From Vibrio aerogenes (GTDB lineage Bacteria; Pseudomonadota; Gammaproteobacteria; Enterobacterales; Vibrionaceae), in contig NZ_AP024861.1 in NCBI RefSeq assembly GCF_024346755.1, forward strand, positions 2,976,001-3,040,000: a stretch of DNA of 64,000 nt. The letters are read 5' to 3'. The position numbers and the translations under genes are program-made. Shown here in pieces: positions 37,447 through 44,902 of this stretch (within the stretch, counting starts at the first letter, position 1; each line of letters opens with the position of its first letter). The notes beneath the pieces were generated by a model. That model saw only the letters and a program-made list of their open reading frames with translations, had not been told where the DNA came from and did no database searches.

Positions 37447-39450
37447 CTATAGACTCCGGGCGACCTCATATGCATCCCAAATAGCATACATAATATTCTG
37501 AACTTGCCTTGAATCTCCAATTAAATAAAGTTCAGGGATGCTATGCTGAACTTCTTCATAGAGGCGTCGTTTTGAATCATAACCAACCGCCAGAATGATA
37601 GAGTCAACAGGAACAGTTGTTTGCGAATCGGTGCTCTGATGATGAATCACAACGCCCTCACCAGATTGTTCTGTGACTCTTGATCGGGTGAAAACCTGAA
37701 CATTTTTATAATCAAGCAATTCAAGTAACATCTCACTATTAGCATGGCAAAGTGGACCAGCCAGTGAGAGCAACGCATCTTCCTGCTCAACAATCGATAC
37801 CGTTTTCCCCTGATTCCTTAGCCATAAAGCCGTTTCACACCCAACTAATCCACCACCAATAATCAGCGTTTTCTCACCAGCATCCTGATGTCCCAACAAT
37901 ATATCCGTTGCGGTATAAACACGATCAGCACCGGGAATATCAAACTTTTTCGCTTCAGAGCCGGTGGCAATAATCACGGCATCCGGATTGAGGTCGCTGA
38001 ATGTGTCTTTGGAAACACATGTATTCAGATGAACATTCACCTGGCAAGCTTGCAATTCAGCTTCATACCAGGCCAGTAACGCCAGGTCATCTTCTTTAAA
38101 ATCAGGGACACCTCCGGCAAGCACAACACCACCTAACTTGTCACCCGCTTCATACAAGTCAACATGATGTCCTCTTATTGCTGCAACTCTGGCAGCTTCC
38201 ATACCGGCAACGCCCCCACCGACAATCATGACATTCTTTTTCCTCAGCGCCGGAGTCAGCGCATAATCCTGCTCTCTTCCCGCCGCTGGATTCACGGCAC
38301 AGGAAATCATCGTATATTTAGCCAGACGCCCCATGCACCCTTCCTGACAGGAAAGACAGGGACGAATGGTGTCTGCCCGGCCAGCCCTTACTTTATTCGG
38401 TATTTCAGCATCAGCCAGCAGAGGCCTGCCTAACCCAATCATGTCTGTTTTTCCTTCAGCAATAGCTCTGGAAGCTAATTCAGGGTCATCCATTCTCCCG
38501 GCAGTGATCACCGGTATGTCTACGGCTTGTTTCAAAATTTCGTTGTAAGGCAGATAAAGCCCTTTATCCTGATACATCGGTGGATGGCTCCAGTACCAGG
38601 AATCATAAGATCCAACATCGCCATTCAGTGCATCATATCCAGCCGCTTCAAGTAATTTAGCCGCTTCAATACCTTCCTTGATATCTCGGCCTTTTTCATC
38701 AAATTTTTCTCCGGGCAGCCCCCCTTTCAACCAGTCTTTAATAAAGCTTTTGAGGCTGTAGCGAAGTGTCACCGGAAAATCCTGACCACAGCGCACTTTA
38801 ATTGCTTTAACAATATCAGTCGCGAACCGCAACCGTTTCTCTAAAGTCCCACCGTAAGCATCCGTTCTGCGGTTGAAGAATTCAATCGCAAATTGATCCA
38901 ACAGGTAACCTTCATGAACAGCATGAATTTCCACCCCATCAAATCCGGCTTTCTGACAAATTTCAGCTGCATCAGCAAACTTACGGATATAAGTTCTGAT
39001 TTCCTCGATGGTTAACGCCCGACATGTCACATCTGGCATCCAGCGATGCGGAATTTCAGAAGGGCCAATGGCATTTTTGACTAATCCGGGAATGCCCACC
39101 CGCCCAAACCCTGCAGAAAGTTGCAAGAATATTTTGGAATCATAGCTATGAACCCTTTCTGTCATCAATCTGGCTGTTTTAATAAAGTTTACCGGATTTA
39201 AGGTCGGACATGGCATCATCGGAAGTTCACATGGCTCAATGTCATTTTCAACTTTCGTGACTCCGGGCATGATCAAACCGGCACCGCCCCGGGCGCGTTC
39301 AACATAGAATTCAACCCCCCTCTCATTAAAGCTGCCATCAGCATTACAAAAGCCACCGGGGCCCATCGGAGCCAGCATGTAGCGATTTTTTATCTCAACT
39401 TGACCTATTTTTATGGGCTCAAAAAGGTTCGGATAGTGCTTGCTTCTCAT
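37447..39450 (-). CDS. FadH/BaiCD-like NADH:flavin oxidoreductase
   Basis: A 667-residue multidomain flavoprotein. It has an N-terminal old-yellow-enzyme TIM barrel with FMN (LFEPIKIGQVEIKNRYMLAPMG; HAVHEGYLLDQF near 176-187). A [4Fe-4S] cluster motif, CLSCQEGC plus a later Cys (365, 368, 372, 384), comes next. Two nucleotide-binding Rossmann segments follow (GGGVAGMEAA at 411-420 and IIGGGLVGCETA later). The layout equals 2,4-dienoyl-CoA reductase (FadH) and the BaiCD/BaiH enzymes. The substrate is probably an enoate or enone, but it is not determinable; I avoid the name fadH. A TetR-type operator sits in its promoter, and the regulator gene is just upstream. Confidence 0.88.
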   Translation of the reverse strand: MRSKHYPNLFEPIKIGQVEIKNRYMLAPMGPGGFCNADGSFNERGVEFYVERARGGAGLIMPGVTKVENDIEPCELPMMPCPTLNPVNFIKTARLMTERVHSYDSKIFLQLSAGFGRVGIPGLVKNAIGPSEIPHRWMPDVTCRALTIEEIRTYIRKFADAAEICQKAGFDGVEIHAVHEGYLLDQFAIEFFNRRTDAYGGTLEKRLRFATDIVKAIKVRCGQDFPVTLRYSLKSFIKDWLKGGLPGEKFDEKGRDIKEGIEAAKLLEAAGYDALNGDVGSYDSWYWSHPPMYQDKGLYLPYNEILKQAVDIPVITAGRMDDPELASRAIAEGKTDMIGLGRPLLADAEIPNKVRAGRADTIRPCLSCQEGCMGRLAKYTMISCAVNPAAGREQDYALTPALRKKNVMIVGGGVAGMEAARVAAIRGHHVDLYEAGDKLGGVVLAGGVPDFKEDDLALLAWYEAELQACQVNVHLNTCVSKDTFSDLNPDAVIIATGSEAKKFDIPGADRVYTATDILLGHQDAGEKTLIIGGGLVGCETALWLRNQGKTVSIVEQEDALLSLAGPLCHANSEMLLELLDYKNVQVFTRSRVTEQSGEGVVIHHQSTDSQTTVPVDSIILAVGYDSKRRLYEEVQHSIPELYLIGDSRQVQNIMYAIWDAYEVARSL

Positions 39451-39485
39451 ACTGGCCTCCAGATAATTATTTTGATGTTTTGTAA

Positions 39486-39509
39486 TTTAACCGAACGTAT
39501 TCGGTTAAA
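39486..39509. promoter_or_regulatory. Candidate TetR operator upstream of the flavoenzyme gene
   Basis: A perfect inverted repeat with 10-base arms (TTTAACCGAA at 39486-39495 and its complement at 39500-39509) and a CGTA centre. It lies 36 bases before the flavoenzyme ATG and between that gene and the TetR gene. The shape and AACCGAA-type half-sites fit TetR-family operators, so the neighbouring regulator very probably binds here. Confidence 0.75.
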
Positions 39510-39627
39510 AATTAGCACAAAACTAATCCACAAAATCAGACCTGTATCAAGAGAGTAAAAAATGAGAAATCAGTTGCATCATCAAATCAATCTGATTGAG
39601 AGAACAACTGATTGTTTTCATGGAAGA

Positions 39628-40215
39628 TTAAGGTAAAAAAAGTGTCACTAAACGTTGCATGTATGCTTTCATATCACGAACCAGATCATTCCGGCCATCT
39701 AACATACACCAGTTGAAAACAACTCCCCGCGCACTCATAAACAAAAAATCAGATATCTCTTCAGCCGTCTGCCCGGAGATGACTTCGTTTCGGGCTTGTC
39801 CTTCAGCCAAAAGTGACTGAAGCACCTGTTGCATTCCCCGGTTTTTCTTTAAAAACCAAATGTTATCTGCGTGATAAAGAACCTTCATCGTATCAATACC
39901 GACCCGGACATTATAATCGGCATAATACTGAAAAAATTCAACAACCTGTTCCGGCACTTTATATGCTTGAATGCGTGCTTTCACCTCTTGCAAGAAGTAC
40001 TCATCAGCATTTTCGTAGATTTGTGAAAGAATATCTTCTTTCGACCGGAAGTGATGATAAAAGGCGCCGACGGAAACATTGGCTGCTTTACTGATTTGAC
40101 TGACAGTTGTGGCATGATAGCCATTTTTTTGCATCAGCATTAATCCAATATCGTAGATATGCTGTCGTGTTTTTTGCGCCTGTTGCTGCCGTTTAGTTAA
40201 TTCTTGCTTTTGCAA
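39628..40215 (-). CDS. TetR-family transcriptional regulator
   Basis: A 195-residue TetR regulator. The HTH is at about residues 34-58 (HATTVSQISKAANVSVGAFYHHFRSKEDIL). The C-terminal ligand domain is helical and variable. It lies upstream of and codirectional with the flavoenzyme gene, whose promoter bears a perfect palindrome. By analogy it represses that gene until a small molecule, perhaps its substrate, binds. I found no copy of the palindrome before its own start, so autoregulation is not supported. Confidence 0.9.
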   Translation of the reverse strand: MQKQELTKRQQQAQKTRQHIYDIGLMLMQKNGYHATTVSQISKAANVSVGAFYHHFRSKEDILSQIYENADEYFLQEVKARIQAYKVPEQVVEFFQYYADYNVRVGIDTMKVLYHADNIWFLKKNRGMQQVLQSLLAEGQARNEVISGQTAEEISDFLFMSARGVVFNWCMLDGRNDLVRDMKAYMQRLVTLFLP

Positions 40216-40335
40216 ATGCCCTCCTCAGCAGAAAATTCAACCTCAGATCAATCAGTGCCGGATACAATGATCGTATCGCAAATATAACCAATCAAAAGAG
40301 GGGAAATCTACCCCTCTTTTTGTAAATAAAGAAAA

Positions 40336-41616
40336 TTAATTACCGCATGCGTTGCTGATATCATCAAGCGAACCCCGATCCATTCCGGAATTCGAGCTAA
40401 GCTCAGAAGGACATGCAACCTCTTTATATTTCAATGCCGGATTATCAGCAGCCTCAAACCAGTTGGCATACCACAGGCAACCCTGTTGCATTTCTGTCAG
40501 ATTCCGCGATCCGAAAACACTGTTACAGCGTTTAACCAGACAGCTCTTATACTCGTCAAGAGATGCATTCCAGCCAATTTCCTGTTTACAGGCAGCCAGT
40601 AAACCACCATATTGCGAGCCCAGCTCGCTTGAAGAAATTCCCCATTGGGCAGAACAGGCATTAAACGCACCGACACCACCACCCGGAACAAGAATATCAA
40701 ACTGACCACCGCTCACATCGTAACCGATGTTAATGGCCTGAACGATCATTGTTTTACCTTTCAAAGCAGCTGAGCCCGGATCACCAGAAGAGTTATGAGA
40801 CTCTCCGGTAAACTGGAGCTGGTAGCAACGGCCACAGACATCACCACTTGATGTTGCTGCATATCCGTACGATAAATTGTCGTTCACTTTAAACGGAATC
40901 ATAGAAAAACATGTATATGCACTGCCACCACTACAAGCACTTTGCGTGCTGAAATCTGTTAATGGTGAGTTCGAAACAGAACAACTCTGCAATGCATTCA
41001 ACCCGGTTGGCACATTTTCTTTCCAGCCACAGTGTGGTTTACAGCAATCCCAGAAGCGGGTCGCATAGCCACTACAACCGGTTTCTATTGGATCATACTC
41101 CGTATCTGTTGTGCTTCCTCCATTGTCACCGCCGGTATTTCCGCCATTGTCATCGCCGGTACTTCCTCCGTTATCATCTCCGGTGCTTCCACCATTGTCA
41201 TCACCAGTGCTTCCGCCATTATCATCGCCGGTATCACCGCCACCTTCGACTGAAAGTGAAACAATTTCAGGAGTGACGACACCATCGGTCACACTCGCAC
41301 AAAAGCCAAATGATGCACTTGAATTGGGAGAAATCGTACCATTACCAGATGGCGTTACGGTTGAGCCATCGAGCGTACCATTCCAAAGATTATTGACTGC
41401 TGCACTTTTCAGATCCAGCTCAACAGTCCAGCTTGTAATATTCGCGTCACCGTTATTGGTAATACTGACATTGGCACAATAGCCACTTCCCCAGCTGCTC
41501 TGTAAAGACAGCGTTGCCTCACCAGCGCCGGAGGTCAGCGCGTAGGCCGGACCGGTAATAAATGGAAGTGAGGCTAAGCCGACACAACCAACAAGACGTT
41601 TTAACTTTTTTTTCAT
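40336..41616 (-). CDS. Secreted CBM2-GH45 endoglucanase
   Basis: A 426-residue secreted cellulase. A signal peptide spans residues 1-26. A CBM2 cellulose-binding domain follows (about 27-125), with its Cys pair at 47 and 106 and surface Trp residues. A linker of GGSTGDDN repeats covers about 127-170. The GH45 catalytic domain is at about 178-400. It has the family signature ATRFWDCCKPHCGW with the presumed catalytic base Asp190, the presumed acid Asp307 in QFDILVPGGGVG and many cysteines for disulfides. It resembles the Humicola Cel45A type. GH45 cleaves beta-1,4-glucan by inversion. GH45 is mostly eukaryotic, so this is uncommon. It is single, flanked by AT-rich DNA. Confidence 0.92.
   Translation of the reverse strand: MKKKLKRLVGCVGLASLPFITGPAYALTSGAGEATLSLQSSWGSGYCANVSITNNGDANITSWTVELDLKSAAVNNLWNGTLDGSTVTPSGNGTISPNSSASFGFCASVTDGVVTPEIVSLSVEGGGDTGDDNGGSTGDDNGGSTGDDNGGSTGDDNGGNTGGDNGGSTTDTEYDPIETGCSGYATRFWDCCKPHCGWKENVPTGLNALQSCSVSNSPLTDFSTQSACSGGSAYTCFSMIPFKVNDNLSYGYAATSSGDVCGRCYQLQFTGESHNSSGDPGSAALKGKTMIVQAINIGYDVSGGQFDILVPGGGVGAFNACSAQWGISSSELGSQYGGLLAACKQEIGWNASLDEYKSCLVKRCNSVFGSRNLTEMQQGCLWYANWFEAADNPALKYKEVACPSELSSNSGMDRGSLDDISNACGN
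41109..41245 (-). repeat. Tandem 24-bp repeats coding the GH45 linker
   Basis: About five imperfect copies of a 24-base unit encode GGSTGDDN in the cellulase linker. The copies differ at third positions. Such arrays can vary in number between strains, changing linker length. The opposite strand shows an open PPLSSP frame that is only a shadow. Confidence 0.8.
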
Positions 41617-42041
41617 AAAAAATGGCCTCGTTAAATTAGTAAAAATCCCACGTATTAAAATCGCGATAAAGAAAAGGCAGCAACATTCTGGTCGCCAACT
41701 GCCTGAAACCAGAAATCAGTACCAATCACAACAATTTCAATCCGAACATACTTCTTATGCCCGTATATGGGGATAAGCGTATTAAACTAATACAGCCTGA
41801 ATCATTTTAGCTTTTATCAAATTAAAAAGAGAGATATCACCTATATAATTTCACCTTGATATAAAAATTACACAAACATAAAGAACAACATATGTTAAAA
41901 TTAATTCATTAATAATAATTAAATCAATGACAGATTAATTATTTGGCATGCACATCTATTCAGAGAACTTTCATACCAATAAAATCAACAAACATCTGAC
42001 AGAACTATATTTCCCAGAAAAAATGGCTCTGTCATCTGAAT
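41617..42041. other. AT-rich intergenic region upstream of the cellulase gene
   Basis: These 425 bases separate the cellulase start from the terminator of the M6 protease. They should hold the cellulase promoter. A ribosome binding site GAGG is present before ATG 41616. I see no ORF, no clear operator and no repeat I can define; base composition is strongly AT-rich compared with the neighbouring genes. Confidence 0.4.
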
Positions 42042-42071
42042 AAAAAAGCAGATATGAACATCTGCTTTTTT
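42042..42071 (-). terminator. Terminator of the M6 metalloprotease gene
   Basis: AAAAAAGCAGAT (42042-42053) pairs with its complement at 42060-42071 around a 6-base loop. A/T runs at both sides make it likely bidirectional. It lies 27 bases past the protease stop. Confidence 0.85.
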
Positions 42072-42097
42072 CTGATTTATAAAAATAAAACACCGGC

Positions 42098-44002
42098 TTA
42101 TTTAGTCACGGACAATTGATACTGACCGGAACCCGAATAAGATTTCACAGAAAAATAATAGTAACCTTGTTCGGCCTGATAGGTGATCGACTCACTGGAA
42201 CCTGATGCTTCTGAAGCTGCAACCTGAACCCATGAGCTTTGGTTATCCCATTTCATGATTTTCAGGTCAAAATCCGTATTTGAAGGACCTTCAAGTGCAA
42301 GCTTGATTGTTCCGCCATCATATTGAAACCAGTTGCCATCGGGTTCAATTTTTTCCCCTTTTTCTGTTAATGACCCCGTGTAGACAACAGTGTCTGATGG
42401 CGTCGTTGGTGTGGTTGGTGTTGTCACATCGCCCGGAGTCACAGTGAAAGAAATCGTCTCTGCCGGCGCAGAAACATCTGTGATATTCAGTCCTGACTCA
42501 TTCCCATTCCACCACAAAGAGTTCGTGCCTTTAGATGTCAACGCATTCGGTAGTGAAGCCGTAAACTCGCCGTATTCATGGTATAAGTCTTTATTATCCC
42601 CATAATTACGATTATTTTCAGGGTCACGAAGCGCATCGGCATGTTCCATTTGGATATATGGATGCCATTCATTCGAGTTATCACCCGCTGGATCAACATG
42701 CCATACGGCCAACCCTTGATCCGGTTGTTCTGTGTTTTGACCTGACCGATGGATGGCTTCAATATAAAATGCTTCTTTCGGGTTCGCCGGATTACTCCAC
42801 TTATAATCAGTGTTTGAGCCGGATGTCGCTGACAAACGCCCTTGTGGCGCATTGGCATTAATCGCCGGATTCAGCTCAGTCACCGAATCCCATCCCGCAA
42901 GTGCCCGTAAAGGAGCGACTGGCGGAACCGGGTGCAGCTGACTGGTTTGACTGGCCGAGCCATATCCCATAATGCCGAAAGAAGCGACTGAGCCCAGAGA
43001 GCTTCCGTCATAGTCATATAAATCAGGCCATCCTGCAATCAGGTGTCCTGATTCATGTGCAAAAGTACCAATTGACAACCGGCTTCCCATATCAGAGATC
43101 TGGTAGAGGTTAGAACAGACACCATCCGCACAAAAACGCGGGCTTAAACCCCCCATGTGCGGCCACAACCCTCTGGCCCATGAACTGTCTGAATCCCCTG
43201 CATAGAAAAAGTTCAGCCCCTTAATCAACCCCTGACTGTCAGTAGACAAGGTTGAAAAATCAAATCCCTGCTGATTTTCAAGCCAGTCCAGCGCTTCATG
43301 AATCAGTTCTTGCGAACGAACGGACGATTCAAGACTTGAATCTGCATAGTAAGATTTTTTATGTTTTGCCGTATAGTAGGTTGTAACAACATTGGTATAA
43401 TCAAGTTTCCCGCCGGAAACCGAGCGGAAATAGCCCCGGATAGACTGAAAGTTTCCAAACTCATGATAATCCAGGTCATTCAGAAAATGTTCAACCTGAG
43501 ATTTGGTAATTGAACCTGATTTGTCCGGGAAATCGATGATCACTGTTAACCCTTTCAGAGAACCCGTCACAGTGGATGATGATGCCGTGCTTATCAGCGT
43601 ATTCCCCAAGGGCGTATCACCCTTGACTTTCAGCATTGCCTGACGTTTTTTCAAAGCCAGCTTACCTTTTGCAGCGGCTGTCAGACCTTGCTGACTCATC
43701 GTAGAGATCATCGGTAATTGATTATCTGACTGAACAGCCAGCTTTCCGGTTGAAATGAGCTGGCTACCATCTTGCGAGACTTGTGCGTAAGCCATCCCTT
43801 TTAGTTGATTATCGTAAACAACCAGACGTCCTGATTTTGTTCTTTGCTCTGCAAAATAATCATTACCAGTTAATGTCAATGTGATGACATCACCATTTGG
43901 TTGTGTGAACTGATAATTTTTTCCGTGATATGGTACTGCTGAATAAGCAAGTTGACCTACTAAAGTTAAACTAAATAAGCCGAGTGTAATTTTATTTTTC
44001 AT
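42098..44002 (-). CDS. Secreted M6 (immune inhibitor A-like) metalloprotease with PPC domain
   Basis: A 634-residue secreted protease. A signal peptide runs to about residue 21. A propeptide-like region follows (about 22-145). The M6 catalytic domain has the zinc motif HESGH (316-320) and a third ligand Asp in GWPDLYD (Asp327), with a Met in FGIMGYGSA. A Thr/Pro-rich linker (about 525-545) leads to a C-terminal PPC domain (about 548-632), often removed after secretion. Relatives degrade host or environmental proteins; V. cholerae PrtV belongs to the same family. It is a single gene with its own terminator. The target is unknown. Confidence 0.88.
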   Translation of the reverse strand: MKNKITLGLFSLTLVGQLAYSAVPYHGKNYQFTQPNGDVITLTLTGNDYFAEQRTKSGRLVVYDNQLKGMAYAQVSQDGSQLISTGKLAVQSDNQLPMISTMSQQGLTAAAKGKLALKKRQAMLKVKGDTPLGNTLISTASSSTVTGSLKGLTVIIDFPDKSGSITKSQVEHFLNDLDYHEFGNFQSIRGYFRSVSGGKLDYTNVVTTYYTAKHKKSYYADSSLESSVRSQELIHEALDWLENQQGFDFSTLSTDSQGLIKGLNFFYAGDSDSSWARGLWPHMGGLSPRFCADGVCSNLYQISDMGSRLSIGTFAHESGHLIAGWPDLYDYDGSSLGSVASFGIMGYGSASQTSQLHPVPPVAPLRALAGWDSVTELNPAINANAPQGRLSATSGSNTDYKWSNPANPKEAFYIEAIHRSGQNTEQPDQGLAVWHVDPAGDNSNEWHPYIQMEHADALRDPENNRNYGDNKDLYHEYGEFTASLPNALTSKGTNSLWWNGNESGLNITDVSAPAETISFTVTPGDVTTPTTPTTPSDTVVYTGSLTEKGEKIEPDGNWFQYDGGTIKLALEGPSNTDFDLKIMKWDNQSSWVQVAASEASGSSESITYQAEQGYYYFSVKSYSGSGQYQLSVTK

Positions 44003-44511
44003 TTTAATTCCTTCATTTAATCACAAACCGATATAAAGAGTATTCTTCAGTTTGCGGTGGTATTTTTACCCCAAAAGCATCGGACAATCAAATAAACCAC
44101 CAGATTTAAATTTTAATTACAGAATCATTCCGAAATCAAAAAATCTTATTTATGAATAAATTAAAAAAACAAAAGACATAGTAATAGCAGACTCATAAAA
44201 AATTCAGACAAACACTTATTATAATCAGACAATCTACCAAATATTTATACCCACAAAAAATAAAACGATCAGTAACAAATTAATCGCATCATAAGGCATA
44301 ATTAATAATTATTATAATTTTATGATTGATATTATTTTTATACCCAGATGACCTCAAGCTGCAGGATTCAGAGCTTCATCAACAAGTTCAGTTCAGGGAA
44401 AATAACTGAAGGAATAATGACGCCTTTCGAAGTGATTTGACGCAGAAATGAATTTGTTGATGCGCTCCCGAAGGGTAAGATGCCACTCAGGTATGCAGAG
44501 GATAAACATAA
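44003..44511. other. Intergenic region with an inverted repeat between feoC and the M6 protease gene
   Basis: The first ~340 bases are very AT-rich and hold the protease promoter; no gene is seen. From 44341 to about 44486 composition changes and an inverted repeat appears: GAGCTTCATCAACAAGTTCA (44371-44390) is answered by the near-complement around 44448-44470 (GAATTTGTTGATGCGCTC). The segment starts with TACCCAGATGACCTCAAG, which I associate with dispersed Vibrio repeats, though I cannot check this. Confidence 0.5.
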
Positions 44512-44542
44512 AAACAGCTGCTATTTCCATCAGCAGCTGTTT
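44512..44542 (-). terminator. Terminator of feoABC
   Basis: Perfect 11-bp stem (AAACAGCTGCT 44512-44522; complement 44532-44542) with a 9-base loop. In the minus-strand RNA it is followed by UUUAUGUUU. It lies 18 bases past the feoC stop. Confidence 0.8.
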
Positions 44543-44560
44543 CAATGATAAGAATATGTT

Positions 44561-44902
44561 TTACATAATCACCGTCAGTGATAATGCCCGCTCCCGGTTT
44601 ATCCGGTATCTCACCTGCCGGGGCTTACCTTCCCCGGAATCAGCGGAGCTTTCTTGACCGGTTGACAGCCCTTTGCTGGTTGATAGTTTTTTACTGGTTG
44701 ATAGTTCTTTACTGGTTGATAGTCCTTTGTTGGCAGATAACCCTTTGCGAGTATCAACTAAACGGGATATCACACCCTTTTTCATCCAGACACTGAGCAT
44801 AGCATCGATACCATCTTCGCTGAGATGAAAATGTCGGGCGAGCTCTTTTCGGCTCACTGTACCATGCTTTTCCAGATAATCTTTCAGCTCATGAAGAATC
44901 AT
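44561..44902 (-). CDS. feoC: FeoC with a hexapeptide-repeat insertion
   Basis: A 113-residue FeoC-like winged-helix protein. The N-terminus (ILHELKDYLEKHGTVSRKELARHF, SEDGIDAMLSVWMKKGVISRLVDT) and the end (VRYRINRERALSLTVIM) match the short (~76 residue) Vibrio FeoC. Between them, residues about 53-93 are an extra stretch with five to six repeats of K-x-L-S-T-S type. This places the insertion in the wing loop. There are no cysteines, as in V. cholerae FeoC, so no Fe-S cluster is expected. FeoC binds FeoB and aids ferrous iron transport. Its start overlaps the feoB stop by 4 bases. Confidence 0.88.
   Translation of the reverse strand: MILHELKDYLEKHGTVSRKELARHFHLSEDGIDAMLSVWMKKGVISRLVDTRKGLSANKGLSTSKELSTSKKLSTSKGLSTGQESSADSGEGKPRQVRYRINRERALSLTVIM
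44652..44759 (-). repeat. 18-bp tandem repeat array inside feoC
   Basis: Five to six imperfect 18-base units (44652-44669, 44670-44687, 44688-44705, 44706-44723, 44724-44741, with a decayed one at 44742-44759). The central three share ACTGGTTGATAGT or one-base variants. The period is a multiple of three, so changes in copy number keep the frame. Confidence 0.88.

Noticed and set aside
41109..41245. Possible CRISPR array
   Set aside because: Contiguous 24-bp units with no spacers, in frame inside a secreted enzyme linker.
41032..41482. Open frames opposite the GH45 gene with PPLSSP- or His-rich repeats
   Set aside because: They are antisense shadows of the GGSTGDDN linker repeats; no start signals and no sense outside the repeat.
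44578..44796. Plus-strand ORF with LIVLYW repeats
   Set aside because: Shadow of the feoC 18-bp repeats.
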